Of a DNA stretch of 64,000 nucleotides, positions 1 to 12,588 are shown one piece after another. The notes below the pieces were generated by a model, which saw nothing but the letters and a program-made list of their open reading frames with translations, had not been told where the DNA came from and did no database searches. The first letter of the stretch is position 1; every line of letters begins with the position of its first letter. The position numbers and the translations under genes were made by a program. Origin of the DNA: Nageia nagi (lineage: Eukaryota; Pinophyta); contig JBITNC010000001.1 of assembly GCA_050084985.1 (NCBI GenBank), positions 87,916,001-87,980,000 of the forward strand, written 5' to 3'.

Positions 1-1114
1 GATCCCTAGTGGTACTATGTGGTTACAATTTGGACATGTTTTGGTTGTATTGTGATTAGTTTGTGGGTCCCAAATAAAAACCCTCATGTAAAAAGTCCCT
101 CTTGGGAAAATAACCCATGATTTACTCAAGCCATGTGATTTGTGGGTATGATCATGACTTTGAGAGGATTAGTGGCTCTGGATGACACCTCTCATTATAA
201 AAAAAATTAATATAGCGTTTTATTTTAGACTACTATTGTTGCAACTCATATTCTATGATCATCAAGTTGATGAGGTAAATATATTCCCCAAGATTGGAAG
301 AAGTACTATAATCATATTGTCTTGCAATTTTAGAAAAATGTGCTCATGGGGTTGCCATGGCTTAGAATTTCATATTTCATTAATAAAATATCCATTCCTT
401 TGAAAAGTAATTATTAAAGAAATATATGTAATATTTATAGTTTGTACCATATTTTCATAAATATAGTGACCTAATTTCATTATTTATGAAAGATTTTGCA
501 ATGAACTTCATTAAAACTTATGACATGGATGCCTTAAAGATAGTTTTAGCATGTTGTGGGTGCTCTAATTTTTAGGGAATTATAAAAACTAATCTTCTAC
601 AACTTTGATTAAAATCATCATTAATAACAATATTTATGAAATAATGGAATTTTTAGATAAAAATGAATGGAAATATTCATTATGCCCCTTTTAAATTAAA
701 TTAATATGTGAAATTAGTGTGTGGATGCTCTGAAGATTATAAAATTAGTTTTTCAAAAAGAAATCAGATGGAGATAACATAATTAATTGTATGAAGAAAC
801 ATTAAATATGGATATTGCATGTACAATTTTGAAGATTTTAAATATGGGTATATACTTAGAGTTTTTGGGTTGAATTTCATAAAAGGGTGGGGTCACATTG
901 AGTTGTCACTTTTGCTTTATCTTTTTTTGCCTACCTAGAGTGCATTTTTTACCATCCTACTTACCTACTCATTGATAAGGCCTTGTTGATCTTCTTTGTA
1001 TGTTTTTTCCTATGAAGTGGATCCTTTTATTATTTATTTAACCTTCGAATTTGTTTGCTTATTAGTGACATAGATGATTGGATGGTGATTGAGAGACTAT
1101 TGGTAAGGAAGTAA
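1..1114. other. AT-rich intergenic DNA, nothing recognised
   Basis: No coding stretch, RNA gene or element boundary could be recognised on either strand. The short open frames here have no family resemblance and are what AT-rich DNA gives by chance. Confidence 0.5.
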
Positions 1115-1186
1115 GGATCTATGGTGCAATGGTAGCACATTTGACTCTAAATCATAAGGTTGCATATTCGATTCATGTCGGGTTCA
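1115..1186 (+). pseudogene. tRNA-Trp-derived pseudogene, anticodon now CTA
   Basis: The 72-nt segment matches the plant cytosolic tRNA-Trp(CCA) gene, as I remember it, along its full length. I count about 12 differences, all but one being C-to-T or G-to-A, mostly at former CpG sites. The D-arm is intact (GTGC pairs with GCAC). The anticodon loop reads CTCTAAA, so the anticodon at 1147-1149 is CTA, which would read UAG. The acceptor, anticodon and T stems each carry one mismatch, and the box B start has changed from G to A. A CCA triplet follows directly at 1187-1189, although nuclear tRNA genes normally do not encode CCA. This fits a methylation-decayed pseudogene, possibly a retrotransposed tRNA or a SINE head. 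A working suppressor tRNA is unlikely. Confidence 0.75.
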
Positions 1187-1189
1187 CCA

Positions 1190-1895
1190 AAAATGTAGAC
1201 CCTAAATTATGTAAATAATAATAATAAATATAAAATAAATCTACAAAGATGACACTTATTCAAATATACTGATAAATAAATAAAAATTTTGCACCTAATT
1301 ATGATAAGAAAATCCTCAAGGTATGTTAATAAATAGTATGCAGAGGACTGGATAAGATCAAATATGGGTTCAATAATGATAATGAATAATGTAGGTTAGC
1401 ATTTATTATCTCTTTTATTTATAGCTATGGATCATGAGGAATCATGCCATGGATGATGCGCGAGCCCTATGATGTTGATGCCCTAAAACCTACAAAATTA
1501 GATCATGCATAAAATATAACATGTAATAGAAGCTCAAAGCATAATAGATCCTCAAATAGGTGGCATCTAGAGATATCTTAAGTATGATGTATGGGACAAC
1601 CACATATCAGAGAGATACAATAGAGATGCTAACTTCCAACTCCTCCATTTATAAGTTGCAAGAATGTAGAAAGGAGTGAAAGCTAACTTATAACAATAAT
1701 ATAATCTTTGTTGTATTCAAGATTTAATATATGAACCATGATAAATGATATTGTATTTAATATAACACACAGTATTGCATTGTAATATCAATTTTATCTT
1801 GACATATGTAATATTACTTTTAATCTTTTAAAAAGTATAAAATATGATTTATTAAATAAATAATAAATTATTTTTAGGTGTCTACACATACTTAT
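1190..1895. other. AT-rich DNA left of element A
   Basis: No gene is recognised. The 10-mer GGTGTCTACA at 1877-1886 looks like the terminus of an LTR, and its inverse TGTAGACACC lies at 7419-7428 beyond the other end of element A. The sequence between 1886 and 1896 joins directly onto a 5'-truncated LTR. Confidence 0.4.
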
Positions 1896-2413
1896 TGTAA
1901 AATAGAGAGTGTTAAACTCCATTTTGGGTAGTTAAAATGTTCAATTTGGTATTTATTATATAGTTAGGGGTTACACATAGGGTGGGGATTTACTCCATGA
2001 ATTCATTAACCACTTTTGGGATCAAGATGATTGGGTATCCCACTTATAAATAGAGGTGCTTGGATTGAGATTGTAGCATGTACTTTTGAGCATTGTTATA
2101 TTGTTGATTTAGTGTGCTCATGTGTGAGAGTTTGAGAGATATTTATGAAGAGGTGTTTTTGTACTCTAAAGTGAAGGTTGTGGCAAGGTTATGCTACTAG
2201 CTTGTTACTTAGAGGACTTGGAAGACTACTGATAATGCACAAGGTTGAAAGCTTCTTTATGGATTAGCCAACATTGGGTGAACCATGCTAATCTCTTGTC
2301 TCACTTTCTTTGTGTGATTGCTTAGTTTTCTTGTTCAATATACTTAGTTGCTTCTTTTGCCAAGGCGTAGGAGAGTATACTCAAGTTTATATTCAATTTT
2401 TTAAACATAAACA
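1896..2413 (+). repeat. Element A 5' LTR (5'-truncated)
   Basis: It aligns with the 3' LTR from about 6651 to 7174, beginning at the shared AGAGTGTTAAACTCCATTT and ending at the terminal ACA, two bases before the primer binding site. The first part of the LTR (equivalent to 6452-6650) is missing. Confidence 0.8.
2045..2052 (+). promoter_or_regulatory. LTR TATA box
   Basis: TATAAATA followed by GAGG. The same motif lies at 6801-6808 in the 3' LTR, and it is the expected core promoter of the element's transcript. Confidence 0.6.
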
Positions 2414-2415
2414 AG

Positions 2416-2427
2416 TGGTATCATAGC
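2416..2427 (+). other. Element A primer binding site
   Basis: TGGTATCATAGC differs at one base from the usual copia site TGGTATCAGAGC, complementary to the 3' end of initiator tRNA-Met. It lies 2 bp after the LTR, which fixes both the LTR end and the + orientation. Confidence 0.85.
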
Positions 2428-2558
2428 TTGTTATTTCATTAGGTTTTGCTTGGTGAATCTTATTTGTATATTGGAACCAAGAGGATCATATGGAAAAATA
2501 AGGGAGGTTCAATGTTGAAAGATTTAATAAGAAAGGTTTTCATTTTTAAAGAGTATAA

Positions 2559-3210
2559 ATGGAATACTACCTCTACCAAAAGGACCTCTACCAACCTCTT
2601 GAAGATAAGAGTAAGAAACGCTCATCCATGAGTGATGAAGATTGGAATTTGTTGGATAGAAAGGCTTTATGGGTTGTTATACTTTGTCTAAGTTCTAGTG
2701 TAGCTTTTAATATTTTAAGAGAGAAACTAACTAAAGGTATAATGGATAAACTTGTTAAATTGTATGAAAATTTATCCATCTCAAATAAAGTATACTTGAT
2801 GAAAACATTGTTTAACATAAATATGAATGAAGGTAGTTCAATCCAATATCATGTTAATGAGTTTAATATAGTTAAAAAATCAATTAGGTTTAGTTAAGAT
2901 TGAGTTTGAAGATAAAATAAGAGCTTTATTAATATTGTGTTCTCTTCTAGATAGTTGAAATAGTTTTATCATGGTTTTAAGTAACTCTTCTTCTAATACA
3001 AAATTGGCCTTTGATGGAATTGTTGGAACCAAACTAAGTGAAGATATGAGAAGAAGATCTATAGTTGAAAGTTCCAATACGACTCTCATGGTGGAGATAA
3101 GGGTAAGATCAAGGAAAAGGAGAAGAAGCAATTCAAAAGGAAAATCCAAAGGGAGATCACAATCAAAAGGTAAAACTAGATTGGAATGTTGGAATTGTGG
3201 TAAATGTTAA
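2559..3210 (+). pseudogene. Element A gag relic
   Basis: Two frames (2559-2897 and 2971-3210) together resemble copia gag of the UBN2 type, the nucleocapsid protein of the virus-like particle. The first has the typical helical stretch with LYENLSISNKVYLMKTLF, followed by VNEFN. The second runs through a Lys/Arg/Ser-rich linker into CWNCGKC, the start of a CCHC zinc knuckle, which a stop cuts off. A stop and a frameshift separate the two parts. It is non-functional as read. Confidence 0.75.
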
Positions 3211-3589
3211 AAAAGGATTATTGGAATAGAAAAGGAAAAGAAATATAAGGTAGTAATAATGAAATCACAAGTAATTAATAAGCAAATATAGTTGGTGATA
3301 TATTACAAGATGCTCTAATAATATCTCTTGATAAAAATGGTGACTATTAGTTAATTAATTTTGGTGTTTTATTTCATGCTACCTCAAATAAATAATATTT
3401 TACAAGATACACACAAGGTAACTATGGTTAAGTCTTATTAGGTAATGCACACCCATGCAAAATTGTTATAATTGATAATATAACAATAAAAGTATCTAAT
3501 GGTGAATGATGGACTCTTCATGATGCAAGCAACATTCTTAATCTTAAAATAAATCTTATATCAACAAGTACATTAGATAAGGAAGGGTA

Positions 3590-6290
3590 TATGGTTGCAT
3601 TTGGTAATTCTAGTTGGAAGGTCATTAAAGGTTCAATGGTGGTTGAAAAGGGTAACTTGGAAGGCATACTTTATTTTGCTTACAAATGTATTTGATTACT
3701 CCATGAATCTTATTTCAATGGGTGAATATGCAATATTATGGCATAATAGACTTGGCCACATGATTGATAAAGGTATGAAAAGATCTTACACTCTAGATGC
3801 TTGGTTCCAAATATAAAAGAGATTAATATGGGATTTCTTAAAGATTATATGTATGGTAAATAAACAAGAATTAGTTTTCTAAAATTTGGCAAAGAAAAGA
3901 AATTCAAAAGTTAGAGTTGGTTCATATAGATTTGTGGGATCCTTCACAAGTTAGCTCACTTAGGGTTTCATCTTACGTTGTCACTTTTATTGATGAATCT
4001 ACTAGAAAGATATGGGTGTATTGCATTAAAAGTAAATCTAATGTGTTTGAAACACTCATCTTACTTTATCTTTTTTATTGATGAATCTACTAGAAATACA
4101 TTGTTGTATTTCATTAAGAGTAAATATGATGTGTTTGAAATATTTATGATTTGGATAAAGGAATTAGTTGAAAATGAAATAAGTTTAAAGTTAAAATATC
4201 TCAAATTTTACAATGATATTAAATTTTGTACTAAAAGTTTGATACACTTTGTTCACATAATTGTATTAGAAGAATTAAGGTGTTTCCTAGAACTCCACAA
4301 GAAAATAGGGTTATAGAAATAATGAATAGGACTATCTTGGAAGGGCTAGAAGCATGGGGATACATGCAGGATTACCTTTGAATTTTTGGGATAATATTGT
4401 TGATATTATTGTTTATTTGATTAATAGGTGTCCATATATGGATTCATATGGAGGCATTTTAAAGGAGATGTGGATAGGTAAAAAGGTGAACTACTCATTC
4501 CTAAGAGTATTTAGTTGTGAAGCATTTTCACATATTGATAAAGAGTATAGAAAGAAACTTGATGCAAAGTCACAAAAATATTATTTCATTATATATGGAG
4601 TTAATGGTTTGGGTTATAGATTATGGGATGTTGATAATGAAAAACTCATTAGAAGTAGATATGTTGTATTCAATGAGAAAATAAAGTACAACAATAGGTT
4701 GTAGGTTGTGGAAAAGGAAAAGGCAGAAACCTATATTTATAACTCTTGATGATATTAATGATCATGAGAAACCTAAAACATAAGTTGAAACACTTCCATA
4801 ATAATAACCCCAAACTCCATCTATAATTTGTGATAAGGTCTTCAAGGATTAGAAAATATTTTGAACATTATTCTCCTCTTTATTATGTGCTTTATACCAA
4901 TAGTAGTGAACTTGGGTGTTGTAATGAAGCTATGTAGGGTAGTACACAGATTAAGTGGGAGCATGCCATGAAGAAAGAGATGGAATCTTTACTTCAAAAT
5001 TAAACTTAGAGTTTGGTTGAGCTTCTTAAGGGTAAAGAGCACTTACTAATAAATGGGTGTACAAGTTAAATGAAGAGGGAGATGAAAAAAAGAGGTACAA
5101 GGCAATACTTATGGTAAAAGGTTTTGTTCAAAACAAAGGTATGGATTTTGAGAATTGTTGCTATTGAAAATCTATTTCTTGAACAACTTAATGTAAAGAT
5201 AACTTTTGTTTATGGTGACTTGGAGGAGGATATTTACCTGCATCAACATCAAGGTTTTGAAGTCAAATGTAAAGAAGGGTATGTGTGTAAATTAAATAAG
5301 AGCTTATATGGCCTCAAACAAGCTCCTACTCAATGGTACCTTAAATTTGACACTTTCATGGTAACAAATGAATTCACTAGATGTCAATCAAATCATTATG
5401 TATACTTTAAGAAGATAACAAATGGCAACTATGTTATGTTATTTTTATATGTGGATAATATGCTTATATCATGATCTAGTATGCATGATATTATTGATAT
5501 TAAGGAAAAGTTCACTAAAACTAGTGCAATAAAGTATTTGGGTGAGGCTAAAAAAATTCTTGGAATAAAAATAACATGAGAAAAATAAAACCACATGCTA
5601 AGATTAATTCAAGAATATGACATTGAAAAAGTGCTTAAAAGGTTTAATATGAAGGATGGAAAATATGTAACTACACCATTTGCAAAACACTTCAAACTCA
5701 ATGAACATTTAAGTCTTTAGAGAGATAAGGAAAAAGAGTATATAAACAAGGATCCTTATGCTTCAATAGTTGGGAGTTTAATGAATGTAATGATGTTACT
5801 AGACTTGATATAACACAAGTACTAGGAGATATAAGTACATTTATGAACAATCTAGGAAAGGATCATTAGGAAGCAATCAAGTGGATCCTTAGGTATTTGA
5901 GTGATACTTCTCATTACTCTTTGTATTTTTGAGGTTCTAACACTTGTTTGTAAGGTTATGTTGATTCTAACATGGAAAGTGATCTTGATGGTGTGAGAAG
6001 CACTACAAGTTATGTCTTTACCCTTGGTGGTACAACAATTAGTTGGATCTCTCCACTATTTAAGTTAGGTATGTTACTGTTGCAGATGAAAGTAAAGAGA
6101 TAATTTGGTTGAAGAGATTGTTAGAGGAATTAGGTAAGGTGCAAGAGGATAAAATGTTATGGAGTGATATCCAAAGTGTTATTCATCTTGCAAATAACTC
6201 AACCTCACACTCTAGAACCAAACACATCAAACTAAAGTACCATTTCATTCAAAAGAATTTGAGGATGGTTCAGTAAAGTTGGGTAAGTTT
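3590..6290 (+). pseudogene. Element A pol relic (integrase, RT, RNase H)
   Basis: The domains appear in copia order over several frames. GAG-pre-integrase is at about 3738-3790 (LWHNRLGHM). The integrase core is at about 3969-4350 and its C-terminal part at 4500-4640 (RVFSCEAFSHIDKEYRKKLD). Reverse transcriptase covers about 4960-5740, with the fingers/palm stretch ending YGLKQAPTQWY and the active site reading YVDN instead of YVDD. RNase H covers about 5880-6290, with ESKEIIWLKRLL and HIKLKYHFIQ. Many stops and frameshifts interrupt it. The protease region at 3300-3590 is too decayed to identify with confidence. Confidence 0.8.
3969..4144 (+). repeat. 88-bp tandem duplication inside integrase
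   Basis: Copy 1 (3969-4056) and copy 2 (4057-4144) both encode FIDESTR followed by an IKSK stretch, and they align at a constant 88-bp offset. Because 88 is not a multiple of three, copy 1 is read out of frame in the open frame running through copy 2. Confidence 0.8.
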
Positions 6291-6451
6291 CATACTTTAC
6301 AAAATTCTATGTACATGTTCACTAAAGGTGTAATAAAGGAGAAGTTGGGCTTTTTCTCCATTTGGTTAACCTTAAGGAGTAAGATCAAGATGAGAAGCTT
6401 TCAACCCTAGTTGTATTGTGATGCAACAGTATCAGTCTCCAAGTAGGAGAA

Positions 6452-7174
6452 TATTGAGTGTGGAGATTGATTAGGGCTTGATCTTTATATTTCTTATATT
6501 CTAGTTTCAATTGGTGTACCAATCAATTATTTAGTCAACTAGTCAATCAATTAGCATAATGATTAGGTAATGGATGATGGTGGAAGCATTACTGAGTAAT
6601 GGGCCTATCACATATGGTTCACATTAGCTAGTCAATCTAATACATACTAATTATGAATTAAGAGTGTTAAACTCCATTTCAGGTAGTCAAATCATGTTCA
6701 ATTTGACCTTTAATGCATAGTTGTTGGTTACACAAAGGGTGGGTAGTTACTCCATAGATTTCTCTATTACTTTTGGGGTTAAGATAGTTTGGTATCCCCC
6801 TATAAATAGAGGTTCTTGGATTGAAGTTATATCATGTAGGTTTGAGCATTATTATGTAGTTGATTTGATGTGTTCATGTATGAGATCAGTTTGAGAGAGA
6901 TTTGTAGAGACTTTTGTTGTACTCCAAAGTGAAGATTATGGTAAGGTTATGTTGTTAATTTGTTGCTTTTAGGGCTTGGAAGATTTATGATAATGTAAAG
7001 GGTTGAAAGCATCTCCGTGGAGTAGCCCAAATTTGATGAACCATATTAATCTCTTATCTCACTTTCTTTGTATGATTTTTTACATTTTTTTTTGTTTATT
7101 ATACTTAGTTTATTCTTTTTCCAAGGATTAGGAGGATTATACTTAAGTTTGTATGCAATTGTTTAAACCTAACA
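6452..7174 (+). repeat. Element A 3' LTR
   Basis: This is the fuller LTR copy, about 723 bp. It follows a polypurine tract (CAAGTAGGAGA, 6440-6450), has TATAAATAG at 6801 and ends CTAACA at 7174. The start is put at TATTGAG, presumably a mutated TGTTGAG, because LTRs normally begin with TG. The 5' copy lacks the first 200 bp. Confidence 0.7.
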
Positions 7175-10100
7175 TTTTACAATTTTTGTGGTGCAATAAT
7201 AGAGAAAAAATAAATAGAGATCTAGCAATGGTAATAAGTGAAAACCCTTAATAAGGTTAGTGTTTGGTGTTACAAATGAATATTTAGATAAGACCATATG
7301 GCTAGCTTGCATACCTACCATATAACTACCTTTCATGCCCATTACTTGTATGCCAACCATGTATATTTTTATATGACTTTTATTTCTATATAATTTAGTA
7401 TATTTTTAGTTTTACATATGTAGACACCCAAAAGCCATATATTGTCCCTAATCATATCTAATATATTATTAGATATAATTACACCTAATATCAGTTATTC
7501 ATAACTAATTAACATGCATGAATTTAAATACTAATAACCAATCATGATCCCTAATTATATCTAATATAATATTATATATAGTCACAATTTAATATTGGTT
7601 TTATTAGCTAATACATACCTTTAGATATTAAATTTACTTTATCCACTCTAGCTTGAGTTAAATCTATGACCTAAACTATAGGGTAAGGTTAGTGAATACT
7701 TAATTTGGTTAGCTTACACACAAGATTTGATTTGGGATAATTACCCTTAATGTAGAGGAGAATGCTTTTTTACCAATGGATATTTCCTTAGGAGACTTTT
7801 GGTTGGATGACCATTAAAGACAAAAATACCTTTTACCCAAACATAACTATGGTAAGATTAATTAAATCAAGAGGATCAAATAAGTTAGCTAGAGTTATAC
7901 TTAGGATGGGGGAGATATTTTGGATCATTTAATTTCAACATCTACCTAACTATACTCTTAACCCGCATTCAAGAACCCTAACCAAGTATAGAGTTATTCT
8001 AACCCAATAACTTGGATTTTTCTATTATAGGAGGGAAAATCCTTCATAAAATTAGCTATTCTTATTTTAAATTTGTGCAATGAATTGCTACCCAAATTTA
8101 CTTACATACACCAAAACTTTTGTGATCAATTTATGTTATTTTATTTTTTATAGTTATTAACCCTACTAATCCTTGATTTGTGCTTATTTGGTGATATATT
8201 TTTTTATTGATATTTTACAAGTATGGTTTTGGATAACTTCTAAAACCAATAAGAAGGCTCCTTGAACCATTTAAAATACCTCCACAAATCAAAATTTACA
8301 AAAAAGCTAGAGAACAAAAATTGATTATCAAGGAATGGTTTGCAATTCAAAGTCATCCCTTGAGGAACAATTTTAGTTAGGTATATTTTCTACTATTTTT
8401 AGCTTCAAATCCTTATTTAATGACAACAAACTTAATGATATATATTCTTTTTAGTATTATGTTAGGATATATCTAGCATAAAATCTCATTTTATTACCAT
8501 ATCCATGCTTAGGATGGGTCCACAAAAGTGAACCCATTTAGGTATTTAACATGACTTTTTATTTACTTATAGTTAACACTTTTTGCAAGTCGGAGTGGTT
8601 AGAAAACCCACTTTATTTAGTAGACATTAGATAACTTTATGGCCCATTTCATTATATCTTGATTGTATCAGTTAATATGCATATTTATGAATTGTCTATA
8701 ATTCATTCACAATATATTGGAATAAAGTTCATTTATTGATATCATTTCCTTGAGAATAAATATACAAAATAATAACATTTTCTTGTAAGCATTTTTGAGG
8801 GGGAAAAATCTCAAGATAAATAAATTAAATGCAAATTATACATTAACTTATGATTTGTTCTCTTAACTTTTACAAGAGAAACATATAAGGTAGCATATTC
8901 CCATACATAGTTTTTCTTACATGCATCCTATGTTTTTTTCTTACATGCATCCTATGTTTCCTTATATAATATTCCTTACATGCATTATTCTTCTATACTT
9001 ATACTTACTTACAATGATCTGTGAAATATATCTTCTCCCTTACAATAGTGTGTGATAATTGGTCACATATACAAAACATAATATAGATGTAATTTCTATA
9101 GTCAAGGCTCCATATGGATAAATGGCCCTCAACTAAGTTGGATTCCACATAATATGCATGCAAGTTTTCTCATTGAAACTTGGGAACATGATTAAAATTG
9201 ACTTTATAATATGGATGGATTCAAATTATTCTCCATTTAGAATTAAAAATAATAAATTTAGGGATTTGGAGGAATTTCTTGTTATTATAAATCTCACTTA
9301 GCCAATTCTATAAGTTAATCAAGAGTGACACAAACAACCAATTTATGTAGATCAAATTAAAAAATAGAGAAAAAAAACTATATGATATTTTACTATATTA
9401 TACTTTTCCCCTAATAATTCCATATTATACAAAAGTAAAAAAATAGATAAAAAATTTCCTTTTCAAAAACTTAATAACGATATTTCCAATTTTAAACAAA
9501 AAGGTGAACTAATTATACTCGATGTCAATTTTAATGCTTGAACAAGTTGAAAGAAAAGTATTTTTACAAATTGTGCTAGAAAATTAACCCTCTTTAGTTC
9601 AATGAATATCATATCCTCACCCATGAGTTTTCTCAAATATCTAAGGATCAAATTGTGAACAACTTTGGAAAAAAATGAATCAAGCTTGTTAGTTTTCATG
9701 AACTTGTTATTAGTAGTGGTATACAATTATGAGCTAAATCTAATAAATTCACTTAATTTCATGAAAATTGTAATAGTGCCATATGCTATTTTATTTCCTC
9801 AATTTTTCTTATCAAGTAAATATTAGACTTTGAGATTTGGATATATCATGAACTTGACTATGATCATTAAATTTTTTTTCACTCTTTAAACTAACTTAGT
9901 ACATAAAGATAACACTATCACTAACAAGATAAAAAATACAAATATTATTCTTAAATAGTTTGATTTTGAGTCCTTTCAAAAAGATTTATAATATACATTG
10001 AACTCACATCCTAAAGCTACATCTTCAATAATTGATTTATATAACAACTTCACCTCAAAATTATCCACCTCCATCAACAAACACTCTCCTAAATGTCTAT

Positions 10101-10439
10101 CATCCATAAGCATAAAAAAATAAATATATGGTATGACATGAAATGTAAAGTGGCTAGATAAAATATTAAGATTTCTCAAATAATACAAACAAATACTTTA
10201 AAAAATGAAAGAATATAAAGATTTGGTTAAATATAAAAAATGAGTATGTTTTAGTCAAAAATAGGAAAAACAATTAGACCTATGTAAACATAATCCAATA
10301 AATTACCTAGAGAAATGATATTTTAACCTTAAATTGATATAAATAGTTGGTATTGTAATCTCATAAAGCTTTACATATCCCCTTTAAATATTAAGGATTT
10401 TACATAATATAACATTTCCAGTTACCCAAAAGAATATCT
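7175..10439. other. Long AT-rich stretch without recognisable genes
   Basis: No coding region was recognised. Apart from the 25-bp tandem repeat at 8911-8985 and the LTR-like terminus TGTAGACACC at 7419-7428, I see no structure. It is probably old transposon DNA beyond recognition. Confidence 0.5.
8911..8985. repeat. 25-bp short tandem repeat
   Basis: The unit TTTTTCTTACATGCATCCTA plus five bases occurs at 8911 and 8936. A partial, divergent third copy (CCTTACATGCAT) lies near 8974. Confidence 0.7.
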
Positions 10440-11595
10440 TCTTAATAGAGGACATTAAAGATGTAATTAAGAAGATATCAAAATGGAAGGCTAAATACAT
10501 TGATGAATATCAAACATAAATTCTAAAAATTGGTAGCTCTACCCTTACCCCTTATATCCAAACTCTTTTCAATACCCCTTTAATTTATAGAACAATTTCC
10601 TAAATAATGGCCTATAAGTTCAGTCATAAATATCTACAAAAATGGGAATAAGAATAATACATCTAATTATATAACTATTATGATATGTCCTTTACTTGTC
10701 AAAATCTATTGTAGTATACTAAAAAATAAAATTAATGATTGGCTTGATGATAATAAATTAAGAGATAAATGCCAAGCTGATTTTAGAAACAAATATTCAA
10801 CAATTGAACACATCCTCACTTTTTGAAATATATATTATGGGAAATTGTTGAAATAATAAAGAAGATAATTTTGCTTTCATTATGGATTTATAAAAACCTT
10901 TGATATTATTCCCAAGGATAAAATTATAAAATGTATGATCAATTTAGAAATATATTTTGAATTAAGATTTGTATTTTATAGGTTTTATGATTGAGTTATT
11001 ACTAAACTCATAACTAATCATGGGTGGTTTGAGGAAATGAATTGCAATATTAGAGTTGAACAAGGATCCTTTATATTTCCAACTCTATTTGGCATTTACA
11101 TAACAAAATAGGAAGATATCTAAAAGAAGTTGGATGCATAGGTATCGACCCCCACAACCTCATCATTGTTATCCTAGTCTACAATACCAATAATATCTTG
11201 TTAGATAAACATTATAATGATTTTGTAAAATAATTAAATATCCTTCACATATTCTATAATATATCTAGTTTAATAATTAATGTAAACAAACCCAAAATTA
11301 TAATTATTAAATTTAAAAAGATGATTCAACCTATGGTCCTCTTTAATAACCAAACTTTGAAGGTAATTCAATCTTACAAATACTTTGGTATTGATATTAA
11401 TCATGAACTAAGTTGGACTCTAAGTGTTAAAAAAATAATCTTTGTTGAGTGAAAGGTCTTTTATGGTTTGGAATATAATCATAAAAATGTGGAACTTCAA
11501 AACTAGGACAAAAAAACTCTTTTCTTGTGTATTATAACTTCAATAATCCTTTATGGATTTAAAGTTTAGGGTGGAAGCATTTCCCAAGAAACATG
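10440..11595 (+). pseudogene. LINE (non-LTR) reverse transcriptase relic, left part
   Basis: The translation across several frames gives reverse-transcriptase segments of a plant LINE ORF2. A stretch ending QADFRNKYSTIEHILTF (about 10770-10825) is followed by a degenerate KTFDIIPKDK, then a NCNIRVEQG...PTLFGIYI block (about 11042-11100), and NKPKIIIIKF and YKYFGIDI near the end. Many stops are present. The polypeptide frame continues across the element B insertion at 21042, so this and 21047-21365 are one relic split by the insertion. The endonuclease domain was not found. Confidence 0.75.
11591..11595. repeat. Target site duplication of element B, left
   Basis: ACATG directly abuts the LTR and is identical to 21042-21046 on the other side. 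Five bp is the usual copia integrase footprint. Confidence 0.95.
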
Positions 11596-12588
11596 TGTTG
11601 GACTTCGAGTGACACTGAGAGGGGGGTGAATCAGTGTATATAAAAATAATCAATTTAACCTTCTTAAATAAAGACAGATTAAAAGCCAGAGAAAATTGAG
11701 CAAACACACCAGTACATCATACAACACTAGATGTAATGAGGTTCACCAGATTGGCTACATCCCTGAAAATGACTGCTTGGACACCAATCCAAATCCAGCC
11801 ATTAAAGAAAGCTTACAGATTCACAGCACCAACTGTGAAGGGTAGCACCAAGTACCACTTTGCAAATAGCAGCACCTACTGCTTGGAGCACCAACTCCAG
11901 CTCTCAAGCACCCACTTGAGACAACATTAAAAAAGGAGGAAAGAATACAGTTCTAGAAGACCCTCAATGGTCTAGCTCTAATGTTCACTATTTTATCTCT
12001 GCACACAGCTCCAAAGTTACACACTTAAACAATCACACTCCTATCTGCATATTCATTTGCTCACTTCACGTTCTCCTGATACTCCCCTCTTCCGCCCTAT
12101 TACCTCCATGACCACTCTTCTCTCCACACTCCTCTCCTCTTTCACGCTCTTACCACCTCAATCACCCTTCTCTACTCGCACATTTTTACTTCATCTACAA
12201 TCCACACTTCACGTACTTTCCTACAACTATTACACATCAAGAAAGCCCCTCACGAAACTGTTCCTGTCATGACATGTTACCAAAAACAAACTTAAAAGGA
12301 ATCTTTATTTGTAACTGCTCCTGCACTAAGAGAGTTCACTATCTGAGACTGCAACTGCTGTAACTGATGAACGCTCCTCTTGCTCAAATAGAGTTATTTA
12401 GACATGTATACCTTTTTCTCCATTGATTTCGGAGATTTGACAGTATCTAATTATTTCTGATAATTTCAGACTCTTTTCTTCTTCATAATGGTATTTCTGA
12501 TAATTCTGGACTCTTTTCTTCTTCATAATGGTATTTCTGATAATCCCAGACTCTTTGTCTCGCTTACCGAATGTTTATTGTATACATC

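Larger units (their letters stand above)
1896..7174 (+). mobile_element. Element A: degenerate Ty1/copia LTR retrotransposon
   Basis: Related LTR sequences bracket an internal region that has, in order, a tRNA-Met-type primer binding site, gag, GAG-pre-integrase/integrase, reverse transcriptase and RNase H relics, which is the copia domain order. The 5' LTR lacks about the first 200 bp present in the 3' LTR, so no target duplication can be scored. All frames carry several stops and frameshifts. The YVDD active site reads YVDN and an 88-bp duplication breaks integrase. The LTRs differ at many sites, so insertion is old. The element cannot move by itself. Confidence 0.85.

Noticed and set aside
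182-403. Open frame of 73 codons near the left end
   Set aside because: No domain resemblance, no regulatory context and a length expected by chance in AT-rich DNA.
11736-12272. + strand open frames repeated almost identically at 19158-19694
   Set aside because: They are antisense to the element and recur only because both lie in the two LTRs of element B.
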